Shown: positions 9,869-18,796 of the stretch, piece by piece
How positions within the stretch are numbered: the first letter of the stretch is position 1
How the letters are laid out: each line of letters opens with the position of its first letter
From: Pectinatus brassicae
GTDB taxonomy: Bacteria > Bacillota > Negativicutes > Selenomonadales > Selenomonadaceae
Direction: 5' to 3'
Length of the DNA: 64,000 bases
NCBI RefSeq assembly: GCF_014201835.1
Contig: NZ_JACHFH010000009.1
Location: 22,799-86,798 of the forward strand
Translations under genes and position numbers: made by a program
The notes under the pieces: generated by a model
Seen by the model: the letters and a program-made list of their open reading frames with translations, nothing else
The model's database searches: none
What the model was told of the DNA's origin: nothing

Positions 9869-9944
9869 TGGCTCCTCGAGTAGGACTCGAACCTACGACC
9901 GATCGGTTAACAGCCGATTGCTCTACCAACTGAGCTATCGAGGA
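9869..9944 (-). tRNA. tRNA-Asn (anticodon GTT)
   Basis: A 76-nt cloverleaf with encoded CCA and anticodon loop CTGTTAA (GTT). Acceptor TCCTCGA pairs with TCGAGGA. It differs from the next two copies by one compensated acceptor pair. Confidence 0.95.
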
Positions 9945-9951
9945 ATATAAT

Positions 9952-10027
9952 TGGCTCCTTGAGTAGGACTCGAACCTACGACCGATCGGTTAACAGCCGA
10001 TTGCTCTACCAACTGAGCTATCAAGGA
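9952..10027 (-). tRNA. tRNA-Asn (anticodon GTT)
   Basis: A 76-nt cloverleaf with encoded CCA, anticodon GTT and acceptor TCCTTGA/TCAAGGA. Identical to the copy at 10035-10110; seven-base spacers separate the copies. Confidence 0.95.
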
Positions 10028-10034
10028 ATATAAT

Positions 10035-10110
10035 TGGCTCCTTGAGTAGGACTCGAACCTACGACCGATCGGTTAACAGCCGATTGCTCTACCAACTGAG
10101 CTATCAAGGA
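10035..10110 (-). tRNA. tRNA-Asn (anticodon GTT)
   Basis: A 76-nt cloverleaf with encoded CCA and anticodon GTT. Promoter-proximal gene of the cluster. Confidence 0.95.
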
Positions 10111-10142
10111 ATTTCATATATTTGTTGTTGCCAACAAAAAAC

Positions 10143-10171
10143 ATTATACTTAAAATCAACAAAAGTGTCAA
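10143..10171 (-). promoter_or_regulatory. Promoter of the tRNA-Asn/CAU cluster
   Basis: TTGACA (10166-10171) and TATAAT (10143-10148) on the minus strand with exactly 17 bp between, about 32 bp before the first tRNA-Asn. Confidence 0.9.
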
Positions 10172-10276
10172 TACTTTTATCGATTTTTTTTAAGTATTTT
10201 ATATTTATTTCATTTTACAGATAAAATCTCTGATTTTCTTCTATTTTCGTCTCTTTTCATTTTTATAACATGTAAG

Positions 10277-10356
10277 AAAAAATTCCCCTAATAGTATGAA
10301 ATGTTTCAGCAGACATAAACTAATAAGAAACACCTCATCTATTATAAGGGAATTTT
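10277..10356 (-). terminator. Long structured terminator region of the Amt-PII gene
   Basis: Outer arms 10277-10294 and 10339-10356 (AAAATTCCC with TAATAG against CTATTA with GGGAATTTT) enclose a second stem GTTTC/GAAAC. A T run follows on the minus strand. The structure spans about 80 nt, longer than an ordinary intrinsic terminator. It begins about 12 bp after the gene's stop codon. Confidence 0.6.
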
Positions 10357-10368
10357 CAACTTACAATT

Positions 10369-12168
10369 TTATTCTATAGGCTTATCCTGCAATGCAGCAT
10401 AGCCTTCTTCACCTGTACGTATCTTTAAAACATTTTCCACATCATAAACAAATATCTTACCATCGCCATATTTACCCGTATACAAAATATCTTTGGCTGT
10501 TTTTATAATCAAATCAACTGGTATTGCCGAAACAATTAAGTCTATTTTTACTTTAGGTAAAAGCTGCGATTTGATTGTTGCACCACGGTAAAGTTCCTTA
10601 TGGCCTTTTTGTATGCCAAAGCCCATTACCTTGGTTACTGTCATACCAGTTATCCCTAACTGTTCCAGCGCATCTTTTAATAATTCAAAACGTTCTTCTG
10701 ATGTCACAATGGATATTTTGGTTAATTTATGACCATCAGAAGTTGTAACTGCTGGTTTGTGTTCAACCGGCACTTCATTATCGTGTTCCACTACCGATAA
10801 TGGAATATTAATTGGTGCACCAGTAATATTAGCAGCTCCTGTTCTTTCAAAACCAAAACCGGCATAAGCTGTCACAAGACCATGTTCACGAATATCAAGA
10901 CCTTCAATTTCTTCTTCTTTGCTGACACGAAGACCGATAACAGCATCAATGATTTTAAAGATTATAAACATCGCTACAGCTACATATACAGCAATAGCTG
11001 CAACACCAATTATCTGAGTTACCAGCATTGCTGTTCCGCCGCCATATAACAATCCACCATCTACAGCAAATATGCCGGTTAAGATAGTTCCTAAGGCGCC
11101 ACAGACACCATGGACAGATATTGCCCCAACCGGATCATCAATTTTGGCAATCTTATCAAAAAATTCCACTGAAAATACCACGGCAATCCCGCAGATAAGG
11201 CCTATAGCAAAGGCGCCAAAAGGATTTACTGCATCACAGCCGGCAGTTATCCCAACCAGACCAGCTAAACCACCATTTAAAGTCATAGATACATCTGGTT
11301 TACCATAGCGTACCCATGTCAGTATCATAACCGTACAGGCAGCAACTGCTGCTGCTAAGTTAGTCGTTACATATATATTACTTATTGATAATAAAGTGGC
11401 ATCTCCAGTAGCACTTACTGTCGACCCACCATTAAAGCCAAACCAGCCAAACCATAATATAAACACACCTAAAGCAGCCAGCGGCATGCTATGGCCTAAA
11501 ATAGCATTAGGTGTTCCATCCGCATTATATTTACCAATACGCGGCCCTAACAGCGATGCACCAATCAGTGCTGCAACACCACCAACCATATGAACTACGG
11601 AAGAACCAGCAAAATCATGATACGGTACAGCTAAAGTAGAAAGCCAGCCGCCACCCCAAGCCCAGTGACCAGATATTGGATAAATAACAGCACTGATTAC
11701 TAAGCTGTATACGCAATACGCCGAAAATTTTGTACGTTCAGCCATTGCTCCAGAAACAATTGTTGCTGCTGTTGCGCAGAAAACTGTCTGGAAAATTAAA
11801 TAAGTCAGTGCTGGATAAGGTGCATCCCCACCAGTATAATTGCTTAAGAAAAAATCCGGTGCGCCAATGATGCCTGATATATCATTGCCAAACATCAAGC
11901 TAAAACCCACAACCCAGAAAACCACACTGCCAATACTAAAATCCATAAAATTTTTCATTACGATATTAGCAGCATTTTTAGCTCTGGTTAGTCCTGTTTC
12001 TACCATGGCAAACCCCGGCTGCATAACAAAAACAAGAAATGCACCAATCAATGTCCAGGTAGTATCTGCCGAAACATATTTTGCCGTCCCCTGTGCAGCC
12101 GCAAAAGCCGTTGGAGCAGTAACTGCCATAAACGTCAGTGCAGTAAGTGCCAAACTAAATTTTTTCAT
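10369..12168 (-). CDS. amt: Ammonium transporter fused to a PII (GlnB/GlnK-like) domain
   Basis: A 599-residue protein that combines an ammonium channel with its regulator. A signal-like N-terminus (cut after AFA) precedes an Amt domain of about 11 membrane segments to about residue 415. After a linker follows a complete PII domain (about 485-595). The PII part keeps the nucleotide/2-oxoglutarate residues of GFGIQKGH and LPKVKI and the C-terminal DGKIFVYDVENVLKIRTGEEG. Its T-loop reads KELYRGATIKSQ, so the uridylylated Tyr of enteric GlnB/GlnK (RGAEY) is missing, and the Arg before QKGH is Ile. ATG at 12168 follows AAAGGA. A promoter and leader terminator lie upstream, so attenuation is likely. 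Confidence 0.92.
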   Translation of the reverse strand: MKKFSLALTALTFMAVTAPTAFAAAQGTAKYVSADTTWTLIGAFLVFVMQPGFAMVETGLTRAKNAANIVMKNFMDFSIGSVVFWVVGFSLMFGNDISGIIGAPDFFLSNYTGGDAPYPALTYLIFQTVFCATAATIVSGAMAERTKFSAYCVYSLVISAVIYPISGHWAWGGGWLSTLAVPYHDFAGSSVVHMVGGVAALIGASLLGPRIGKYNADGTPNAILGHSMPLAALGVFILWFGWFGFNGGSTVSATGDATLLSISNIYVTTNLAAAVAACTVMILTWVRYGKPDVSMTLNGGLAGLVGITAGCDAVNPFGAFAIGLICGIAVVFSVEFFDKIAKIDDPVGAISVHGVCGALGTILTGIFAVDGGLLYGGGTAMLVTQIIGVAAIAVYVAVAMFIIFKIIDAVIGLRVSKEEEIEGLDIREHGLVTAYAGFGFERTGAANITGAPINIPLSVVEHDNEVPVEHKPAVTTSDGHKLTKISIVTSEERFELLKDALEQLGITGMTVTKVMGFGIQKGHKELYRGATIKSQLLPKVKIDLIVSAIPVDLIIKTAKDILYTGKYGDGKIFVYDVENVLKIRTGEEGYAALQDKPIE

Positions 12169-12240
12169 AAAAATCATCCTTTCCCGTCTTTATTGTCTGC
12201 ATAAAAAAATGTATAAATGCAGTTATCAAATTGCCCAACG

Positions 12241-12287
12241 AAAAAAAGCCCTGTTAAAGTAAACACTTTAACAAGGCTTCTTTGCCT
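12241..12287 (-). promoter_or_regulatory. Leader attenuator candidate of the Amt-PII gene
   Basis: On the minus strand a 14-bp stem with one mismatch (12265-12278 with 12247-12260, loop GTTT) is followed by a run of seven T: a strong intrinsic terminator lying 5' of the gene, about 73 nt before the start codon and after its promoter. A small alternative hairpin (12274-12287: stem AGGC/GCCT, loop AAAGAA) uses bases of the terminator's first arm, so the two cannot form together. The loop has A at position 1 and G at position 4, as in targets of ANTAR antiterminator proteins. The second ANTAR hairpin is not seen. Confidence 0.6.
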
Positions 12288-12307
12288 AGGCTGTATTGAT
12301 TTATTAC

Positions 12308-12336
12308 AGGATAGTACTTTTTGGTATTTTTGTCAA
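12308..12336 (-). promoter_or_regulatory. Promoter of the Amt-PII gene
   Basis: TTGACA (12331-12336) and TATCCT (12308-12313) on the minus strand with 17 bp between. The predicted start near 12301 puts the small hairpin and the terminator within the first 60 nt of the transcript. The remainder of the 12337-12550 gap shows nothing else I can assign. Confidence 0.75.
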
Positions 12337-12616
12337 CATTTTTCAGTAAAAGTTTGTGTTTTTTAATGTTTTTTCTTTTAAAACGATGGTTTTTCCTTTT
12401 AATAAAAAGATTTCATGCCTAGATAATATTTTTTTAGGTTGCAATGCAAGTAAAAAAAATTATATAATTACTACATTGCTTATAAATAAATTTTAGATTT
12501 ATGGTATCATTTCATCTATATTAAAAAACAAATATCTCACCTATTTTATAATGCTGCCAAAATACATAATATTATTGATAAGTTTACATTCATATATTTT
12601 ATTAGGAGTTGATTCT

Positions 12617-14095
12617 TTGTTCAATAACATTGCTATTATTTTAGCGTTTGCCTGTTATCTCTTATTGATGATGTTTATCGGTGCCTATTATTACCATCGC
12701 ACCCATAATATGTCTGATTATATCCTAGGCGGACGAAAACTTGGACCATGGGTTACTTCCATGAGTGCAGAAGCTTCCGATATGAGTGGCTGGATGCTGA
12801 TGGGGCTGCCTGGATTTGCCTATGTTGCCGGGTTAAACGCCATATGGATTGCCTTAGGACTAGCCTTAGGCACTTGGGCCAATTGGGCATTTGTTGCCAA
12901 ACGGCTTAGAAAGTATACGGAACTGGCTAACAATTCCCTAACCTTACCAGACTTTTTCCAAAATCGTTTTCATAACAAAAACGATGCCCTGCGCATCATT
13001 TCTGCCATTTTTATCCTCATCTTTTTCATTATTTATACCTCCTCCGGTTTTGTTGCCGGCGGCAAGCTCTTCCATACGGTATTCAATATACCTTACGAAT
13101 ATGCATTATTTTTAGGTGCATTTGTTATCGTCTTTTATACCTTTGCCGGTGGATTTCTAGCCGTATGCTGGACTGATTTTATCCAGGGCGTTATGATGTT
13201 CATCGCTATTATCATCGTTCCGGTTTTTGCCATGCTGATGTTAGGCGGCTTTACCAATAGTTTTTCAGCAATGCAGTTAATGACACCGCATGTCTTTAAT
13301 CCTTTTATAAAACCCGACAATACTCATATGGGATTTATTGAAATAATTTCATTATTAGGCTGGGGACTTGGCTATTTTGGTCAGCCGCATATTCTCGTTC
13401 GCTTTATGGCGATAAAAGCTTCTTCGGAGTTAAAACAAGCTTCTCATATCGCCATGACCTGGGTAATTATTTCCTTAAGTGCTTCCGTGCTTGTCGGTAT
13501 GGTCGGCAAAATTTTCCTGACCTCAACCTTAAACGGCAGCGCTACTGAAACTGTTTTTTTAGTACTTACCAATGATATTTTCCCGCCTTTTATAGCCGGT
13601 CTTATTCTATCGGCAGTTTTAGCCGCTATTATGAGCACTGCTTCCTCCCAGTTGTTAGTTGCCGCTTCTGCCTTCGCGCAGGACTTTTATAAAACAGTAA
13701 TTCGTAAACCGACTAATCCCAAAGAACTTGTATGGGTCGGTCGTCTTTCTGTAATTATAATTGCCTCTATTGCCGTTTTTGTCGGTATGAATCCACAGAG
13801 TCTTATCTTAGATATGGTGTCTTATGCCTGGGCTGGTTTTGGCGCTTCTTTCGGTCCAGCACTGCTGGCTGCATTATTTTGGCGCCGCACCACCAATCTC
13901 GGTGTAATAGCGGGCATTTTAGTCGGGGGTATAACTGTTATTGTTTGGAAGCATTTTGCTATTTGGGGACTTTACGAAATCGTTCCTGGGTTTATTTTCT
14001 CATTGCTGGCAATTTATGTTGTAAGCATAATCGATAAAGTCCCGGCCAAAGAAATAACTGATATATTTGATTCCGTGGAAAAAAGTAATATCTGA
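12617..14095 (+). CDS. putP: Sodium/proline symporter
   Basis: A 492-residue membrane protein of the sodium:solute symporter family. It has about 13 hydrophobic segments and the PutP signatures YILGGRKLGPWVTSMSAEASDMSGW near the N-terminus (quoted in part: SAEASDMSGW) and GWGLGYFGQPHI. Proline uptake coupled to Na+ is the family role. TTG at 12617 is preferred: AGGAG lies eight bases upstream, and the extra 22 residues from the ATG at 12551 would precede the usual family start. It is monocistronic with its own terminator and divergent from the Amt-PII gene. Confidence 0.9.
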   Translation: MFNNIAIILAFACYLLLMMFIGAYYYHRTHNMSDYILGGRKLGPWVTSMSAEASDMSGWMLMGLPGFAYVAGLNAIWIALGLALGTWANWAFVAKRLRKYTELANNSLTLPDFFQNRFHNKNDALRIISAIFILIFFIIYTSSGFVAGGKLFHTVFNIPYEYALFLGAFVIVFYTFAGGFLAVCWTDFIQGVMMFIAIIIVPVFAMLMLGGFTNSFSAMQLMTPHVFNPFIKPDNTHMGFIEIISLLGWGLGYFGQPHILVRFMAIKASSELKQASHIAMTWVIISLSASVLVGMVGKIFLTSTLNGSATETVFLVLTNDIFPPFIAGLILSAVLAAIMSTASSQLLVAASAFAQDFYKTVIRKPTNPKELVWVGRLSVIIIASIAVFVGMNPQSLILDMVSYAWAGFGASFGPALLAALFWRRTTNLGVIAGILVGGITVIVWKHFAIWGLYEIVPGFIFSLLAIYVVSIIDKVPAKEITDIFDSVEKSNI

Positions 14096-14115
14096 TAATT
14101 AATTCTTTCAGCTTT

Positions 14116-14156
14116 AAATCAGGGAAAGCACAAAATGCTTACCCTGATTTTTTTTA
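14116..14156 (+). terminator. Terminator of putP
   Basis: Stem AAATCAGGG/CCCTGATTT (14116-14124 with 14142-14150) plus an inner AAGCA/TGCTT pairing, followed by a T run. Confidence 0.85.
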
Positions 14157-14157
14157 T

Positions 14158-14193
14158 AAAAAAACTGCCACACCTATTAAAAGTGTGACAGTT
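14158..14193 (-). terminator. Terminator of the ArsB/NhaD-type transporter gene
   Basis: Arms AAACTG-CACAC and GTGTG-CAGTTT around a short loop, with a T run on the minus strand, directly after the transporter stop codon. Confidence 0.8.
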
Positions 14194-14203
14194 TCTTGCC
14201 ATA

Positions 14204-15493
14204 TCATAAATATACAATAAATAAGAACAGGCTGCTTATTATTATTGATAATATCATCATCGGAAATGCTATTTTCATAAATTCCAAAAATTTAATCGGC
14301 CTGCCATGCTGCGCCGCCATGCCAATGACTATTACATTGGCACTGGCTCCAACAATAGTACCATTCCCCCCCAGGCAAGCACCTAGCGATAATGCCCACC
14401 ATAAGGGCTCAAGATTAGTTATTCCCATCGAACCCATATCTTTAATCATCGGTATCATCGTAGCAACAAACGGTATGTTATCAACAAATGATGAAGCTAT
14501 TGCACTTACCCATAGCACCAGCATTGTTGTCAGCGGTAAATTCCCCTGCGTAAGGCTCATAACCTTTTCTGCCGCCATTTTTATGACACCTGTTTCCACC
14601 AAACCGCCTACAAGTATAAATAATCCAGCGAAGAAGAAAATAGCCAGCCATTCCAAGTTACTCAACACTCGGGCAATAATCTTTTCTCTGCCACTCATAC
14701 TTATAAGCATCAGCAAACATGCACCGCTCATGGCTATCGTCGCTGACTCCAGTCCTAAATCACCATGAATCGTAAAGCCAGCCACTGTTATCGCCAAAAC
14801 AAATAAACATTTTTTCATCAAACGCGGACTCTTTAATTGTGCTTTTTCATCGAGACTCATAATTTTGGCCTTGAGCTCATTAGAAGTATGTAACTGCTTG
14901 CGATAAATAAATATCATAAGTGCCATAGTAATAATAAAAATAATCGTGCAAACAACACCTAAATTATCTAAAAAAGTTATAAAATCAAGCTGTTTTACAG
15001 CACTGCCAATCATAATATTCGGTGGATCCCCAATCAGCGTTGCTGTACCACCGATATTAGAAGATAAAATTTGCGCTACCAAGTAAGGATAAACTGGTAA
15101 TTCCAGCTGCGAAGTAATACTAAAAGTTATTGGCACAGTAAGTAAAACCGTTGTGACATTATCCAAAAAGGCCGAACAAACTGCCGTTAAAGTGGCAAGA
15201 GCCAATAATAACTTTATGGGATTAGCCTTTACCTTTTTAACGGCCCATATCGCCAAATAATTAAACAAACCCGTTTCTGCTGTTATATTGACAATTATCA
15301 TCATACCGGTCAGTAATCCAATCGTATTAAAATCGATATGATGGATCGCCTGATCCTGGGTTATTATTCCCAATAAAATCATAATCATTGCGCCAAATAA
15401 AGCAATAACCGTTCTTTGTATTTTTTCAGAAATAATTAACACATAAATACAAACAAAAATCACTATAGCGAGTATAGCTTTTGTTTCTAACAT
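14204..15493 (-). CDS. ArsB/NhaD (ion transporter superfamily) permease
   Basis: A 429-residue protein with about eleven hydrophobic segments. Two pseudo-repeated halves carry FLDNVTTVLLTVPI with GGTATLIGDPPNIMIG, and FVDNIPFVATMIPMI with GANLG-type glycine motifs (GACLGGNGTIVGASANV). These are the marks of the ArsB/NhaD/P-protein group, which includes arsenite, Na+/H+ and dicarboxylate carriers. No arsenic genes are nearby, so an Na+/H+ or anion role is as likely. ATG follows GGAAGGTG. The 131-bp upstream gap contains a 7-bp inverted repeat, ACTATGA/TCATAGT (15561-15580), of unknown function. Confidence 0.75.
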   Translation of the reverse strand: MLETKAILAIVIFVCIYVLIISEKIQRTVIALFGAMIMILLGIITQDQAIHHIDFNTIGLLTGMMIIVNITAETGLFNYLAIWAVKKVKANPIKLLLALATLTAVCSAFLDNVTTVLLTVPITFSITSQLELPVYPYLVAQILSSNIGGTATLIGDPPNIMIGSAVKQLDFITFLDNLGVVCTIIFIITMALMIFIYRKQLHTSNELKAKIMSLDEKAQLKSPRLMKKCLFVLAITVAGFTIHGDLGLESATIAMSGACLLMLISMSGREKIIARVLSNLEWLAIFFFAGLFILVGGLVETGVIKMAAEKVMSLTQGNLPLTTMLVLWVSAIASSFVDNIPFVATMIPMIKDMGSMGITNLEPLWWALSLGACLGGNGTIVGASANVIVIGMAAQHGRPIKFLEFMKIAFPMMILSIIISSLFLFIVYL

Positions 15494-15624
15494 TCCTACA
15501 CCTTCCCTGTTTGATTTTTACCATAGTGTCATGGCGGTATTTTAATAATTGAGTATGCATACTATGACTATCATCATAGTGTTTTGGGTAATAATAATTA
15601 ATTTATTAATTGTCTGCAAAGCAC

Positions 15625-17295
15625 TTATTTTTTAGCCATTTTAGCCCAGCTATCGCGCAATCCCACTATACGATTAAAGACTAAATGATCTTTTTGTGTG
15701 TCTTTATCAATACAAAAATAGCCCTGACGCAAAAATTGATATTTTGTACCGACTGCCGCCCAAGCTACCGACGGTTCAATCTTACAATCATCTATGGTGA
15801 TTAAAGAATTAGGATTTAAATTAGCAATAAAATCTTTTTCCGGATCTTCATCCTCACGTAATAAATAATCGTATAAGCGCACCTGTGCTGTCAGGCATTC
15901 CTGAGCACTAACCCAGTGCAGCGTCCCTTTAATTTTACGGCCGGCTGTTGCTCCGCCAGTCTTGGAATCTGGATCATAAGTGCAATGTATCTCAGTAATA
16001 TTACCCGCATCATCTTTTATAACATCAGTGCATTTTATTATATAGCCATGCTTTAAACGTACTTCCCCACCAGGTTTTAAGCGGAAGAATTTTTTTGGTG
16101 CCTCTTCCATAAAATCAGTCTGTTCAATATACAGCTCTTTGGTAAACGGTACATAACGGTGATTATCGGAATTTGGCTGATTATCTGCCAATAAGTATTC
16201 ACACTGATCATCAGGATAATTGGTAATGACTACCTTTAACGGCTTAAGCACCGCCATAACTCTATCGGCTTTTTCATTTAAATCTTCCCGTACACAATGT
16301 TCCAGCATAGCCACATCGACAAGGCTATTGCTTTTTGCTACACCGATTTGTTCACAAAAATCACGGATTGATTCAGGCGTATAACCACGACGACGGAATC
16401 CTGAAATAGTCGGCATACGCGGATCATCCCAGCCAGAAACATATTTCCCCTCAACCAACTGACGTAATTTTCTTTTACTCATAACTGTATTAGTAATATT
16501 CAGTCGGGCAAATTCTATCTGTTTTGGTCTTGTCATTATATCAAATCCTAATGACTCAAGCAGCCAATTATATAGCGGACGATGTTCTTCAAATTCCAAA
16601 GTACATATCGAATGAGTTATATTTTCAATAGCATCAGATAATGGATGGGCAAAATCATACATTGGATAAATACACCATTTATCACCGGTACGATGATGAT
16701 GAATATGTGCTATTCGGTATATGACTGGATCCCGCATTGTTATATTGGGTGAGCTCATATCTATCTTAGCCCGCAAAACTCTTGTTCCATCAGCAAAATC
16801 ACCATTTTTCATCTGAGCAAACAATGTTAAATTTTCTTCCACTGTACGGTTGCGATATGGGCTTTCCTTACCAGTTTCAGTTAATGTTCCACGATATTGG
16901 CGAATTTCATCTGCCGTTAAATCACAAACATAGGCTTTGCCGTTTTCGATCAGTTTTACGGCAAATCCATATAATTGATCAAAATAATCCGACGCATAAA
17001 ATTTTCTATCCTGCCATGTAAAACCAAGCCATTTTACATCTTCTTGTATCGAATCCACATATTCCACATCTTCTTTTGTCGGATTAGTATCATCAAAACG
17101 AAGATTGCATAAGCCACTATATTTTTGGGCTGTACCAAAGTTTATACATATTGATTTTGCATGTCCAATATGCAAATATCCATTAGGCTCTGGCGGAAAT
17201 CTAGTATGAATTCCTTCGGCATATTTTCCTTCTTTTAAATCTTCATCAATAATATTATGAATAAAATTAGATAAAAGTTTTACATTGTCTGGCAT
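15625..17295 (-). CDS. glnS: Glutaminyl-tRNA synthetase
   Basis: A 556-residue class I synthetase that charges tRNA-Gln directly. It shows [18 protein letters not shown] (HIGH motif, about residues 31-48), VMSKRKL (KMSKS equivalent) and the GlnRS C-terminal beta-barrel anticodon region. Length matches the bacterial enzyme (about 550). Most Firmicutes lack it and use misacylation plus GatCAB amidation; Negativicutes are among the exceptions (recalled family knowledge). ATG follows GAGGGA. It is apparently monocistronic, and I see no clear terminator. Confidence 0.93.
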   Translation of the reverse strand: MPDNVKLLSNFIHNIIDEDLKEGKYAEGIHTRFPPEPNGYLHIGHAKSICINFGTAQKYSGLCNLRFDDTNPTKEDVEYVDSIQEDVKWLGFTWQDRKFYASDYFDQLYGFAVKLIENGKAYVCDLTADEIRQYRGTLTETGKESPYRNRTVEENLTLFAQMKNGDFADGTRVLRAKIDMSSPNITMRDPVIYRIAHIHHHRTGDKWCIYPMYDFAHPLSDAIENITHSICTLEFEEHRPLYNWLLESLGFDIMTRPKQIEFARLNITNTVMSKRKLRQLVEGKYVSGWDDPRMPTISGFRRRGYTPESIRDFCEQIGVAKSNSLVDVAMLEHCVREDLNEKADRVMAVLKPLKVVITNYPDDQCEYLLADNQPNSDNHRYVPFTKELYIEQTDFMEEAPKKFFRLKPGGEVRLKHGYIIKCTDVIKDDAGNITEIHCTYDPDSKTGGATAGRKIKGTLHWVSAQECLTAQVRLYDYLLREDEDPEKDFIANLNPNSLITIDDCKIEPSVAWAAVGTKYQFLRQGYFCIDKDTQKDHLVFNRIVGLRDSWAKMAKK

Positions 17296-17442
17296 TGACT
17301 ATCCCTCATTAATTTTAATTTTCGACATAAAAACACATTATATATATTTTCTCTCTAAATGAGTCTTATGACAATATTGTATTTATAACCATAAAAAAGC
17401 TAACAACTCTCATATGGATTTTACGCTGTATAAATATTTATA

Positions 17443-18222
17443 TTAAGAAAAAACAATATCCTGCTGCGCAGCTTTCTTCTTAATATATTTATACAAAATA
17501 GAAAAGCCCTGTTGCATATCATTTGTCTGTGGCAAACTTTTAATTATTTCTTCAATATAATTTTTCTGCAATATCTGCTGCAGTGTCCACGAATAATTCA
17601 AATCATAAATCCATAGCAAACGAACTAATTTACGGTCATTTTGCGTACGCATTTTTTGATAATCACATTGACCGCCAGCCTTAAACTGTTCAATAAAATC
17701 TAAACTGCACGGTTCTATATCATCATAAGTAAGATATGGTTTTAAGACACGAAATATATCAAGCTTATCAATATCTCGAATCATTTTAGCAAAAGCTATC
17801 TTACGCGGGTCAGTTGCAGCTTCTATTTGCTTGGCATTATGATTACCAATTGCAAAATTAACAAGCTCACAATCATCTGATGATAATTTTTGCATTATAG
17901 GTATTTCCTGTAATATTTCCAATCCCAATGCAGCATGATTTACCGACTTGCCATCATTAAAAGTTTTATAAAGCGTATATTGCTTAAACCTGCCAATATC
18001 ATGAAAAAGACCAATAAATTTAATTAAAAATTCATCATGCATATCTAGTTTAAGATGTTCTGCCAATTTTTCTGACAAATTAACAACTTTTTTTGTATGT
18101 TCTTCCTTTATCAATATTGCTTTTTGAATCTCTTCATTATCACTATAAAAAGACTTCATATAAGCCTGCATCCAGCTTAAAGCATCTTGCCAATGCTGAG
18201 CAGTCTTCTGATTTTCATTCAT
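17443..18222 (-). CDS. HD-domain phosphohydrolase family protein
   Basis: A 259-residue soluble protein with an HD metal-binding domain: an early His in EEHTKKVV, the HD doublet in KFIGLFHDIGRFKQY, and a later Asp in MIRDIDKLDIFRVLK. HD proteins usually hydrolyse phosphoester bonds of nucleotides or related molecules; the substrate is unknown. ATG at 18222 is preferred to the in-frame upstream start at 18234 because the first four residues look dispensable, but the ribosome-binding site is not decisive. Single gene between glnS and a small unknown protein. Confidence 0.7.
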   Translation of the reverse strand: MNENQKTAQHWQDALSWMQAYMKSFYSDNEEIQKAILIKEEHTKKVVNLSEKLAEHLKLDMHDEFLIKFIGLFHDIGRFKQYTLYKTFNDGKSVNHAALGLEILQEIPIMQKLSSDDCELVNFAIGNHNAKQIEAATDPRKIAFAKMIRDIDKLDIFRVLKPYLTYDDIEPCSLDFIEQFKAGGQCDYQKMRTQNDRKLVRLLWIYDLNYSWTLQQILQKNYIEEIIKSLPQTNDMQQGFSILYKYIKKKAAQQDIVFS

Positions 18223-18299
18223 ATCAAACACCACAAATATACAAATTTAATTAAAATACTTCATTATTATAACATATATATTCATAAATGGTAAAATAA

Positions 18300-18324
18300 A
18301 AAAAGGCCGGCATATCCCGACCTA
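18300..18324 (-). terminator. Terminator of the 79-aa protein gene
   Basis: Stem AGGTCGG/CCGGCCT on the minus strand around ATATG, followed by a run of seven T. Confidence 0.75.
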
Positions 18325-18348
18325 TAAATAGCAGCCATATTTTTTTCT

Positions 18349-18588
18349 CTATACTTCACCTTTTAAATGCGCCAGCTCAGCCTGATTTTCCTGATAATAC
18401 CAGCGAACTGATTTACCAATCGCACAGCGCACTGCGTCAAGCCTACCCTGCAAAGCCATTTTCTTTAACCGTGTAGCGTCAAATCCATTGATTGACAAAT
18501 AACTAGCCGAAATAAACCCTCCTCTTTTTAATACATTTCGATAGATCGCACTATCCCTTCGGTCTACTACAACTTGTCTTATCGCCAT
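18349..18588 (-). CDS. Small protein of unknown function (79 aa)
   Basis: Codes for a 79-residue, basic, soluble protein. ATG at 18588 is preceded by GAGGTGA at good spacing, and a terminator follows, so expression as a single gene is likely. The middle (ISASYLSINGFDATRLKKMA, about 27-46) could form a helix-turn-helix-like pair, but this is not a convincing family match. It is separated from the divergent fruR by about 205 bp. I do not recognise it. Confidence 0.6.
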   Translation of the reverse strand: MAIRQVVVDRRDSAIYRNVLKRGGFISASYLSINGFDATRLKKMALQGRLDAVRCAIGKSVRWYYQENQAELAHLKGEV

Positions 18589-18730
18589 CAAATCACCTCA
18601 TCTAACGTTTAGCAGGTATAAAAGGCTATTAAATTTACATATTAATTATACAACATTTCCAGTGTTTTGTATAGCTGTAACACTTTATAGTATGATTAAA
18701 TTTTGTTAACATTTCAACTTATGTGTTTTA

Positions 18731-18760
18731 TTGATTATTTTTGATTGACTTTGATTGTCT
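18731..18760 (+). promoter_or_regulatory. Three phased 10-bp operator repeats of the fru operon
   Basis: Three consecutive decamers of the form TTGATTNNNT (18731-18740, 18741-18750, 18751-18760) lie in exact 10-bp register, so all face the same side of the helix. They cover the -35 region of the fru promoter. Tandem TTGATT-type repeats ahead of a DeoR-family gene suit autoregulation by FruR. Confidence 0.7.
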
Positions 18761-18773
18761 TTATGGATATAAT
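18745..18773 (+). promoter_or_regulatory. Promoter of fruR-fruK-fruA
   Basis: TTGACT (18745-18750) and TATAAT (18768-18773) with 17 bp between. The -35 hexamer lies within the second and third operator repeats, so bound repressor would block polymerase. Confidence 0.8.
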
Positions 18774-18796
18774 TAAATCAAAAAGAGGAATTTGCT

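Noticed and set aside
12288..12320. First hairpin of a two-hairpin ANTAR target in the Amt-PII leader
   Set aside because: CTGTA/TACAG can pair, but the loop is nine bases, lacks the G at position 4, and overlaps the -10 and start site.
15561..15580. ACTATGA/TCATAGT inverted repeat as a named operator
   Set aside because: It is a real repeat upstream of the ArsB/NhaD-type gene, but no regulator is nearby and it matches no motif I know.
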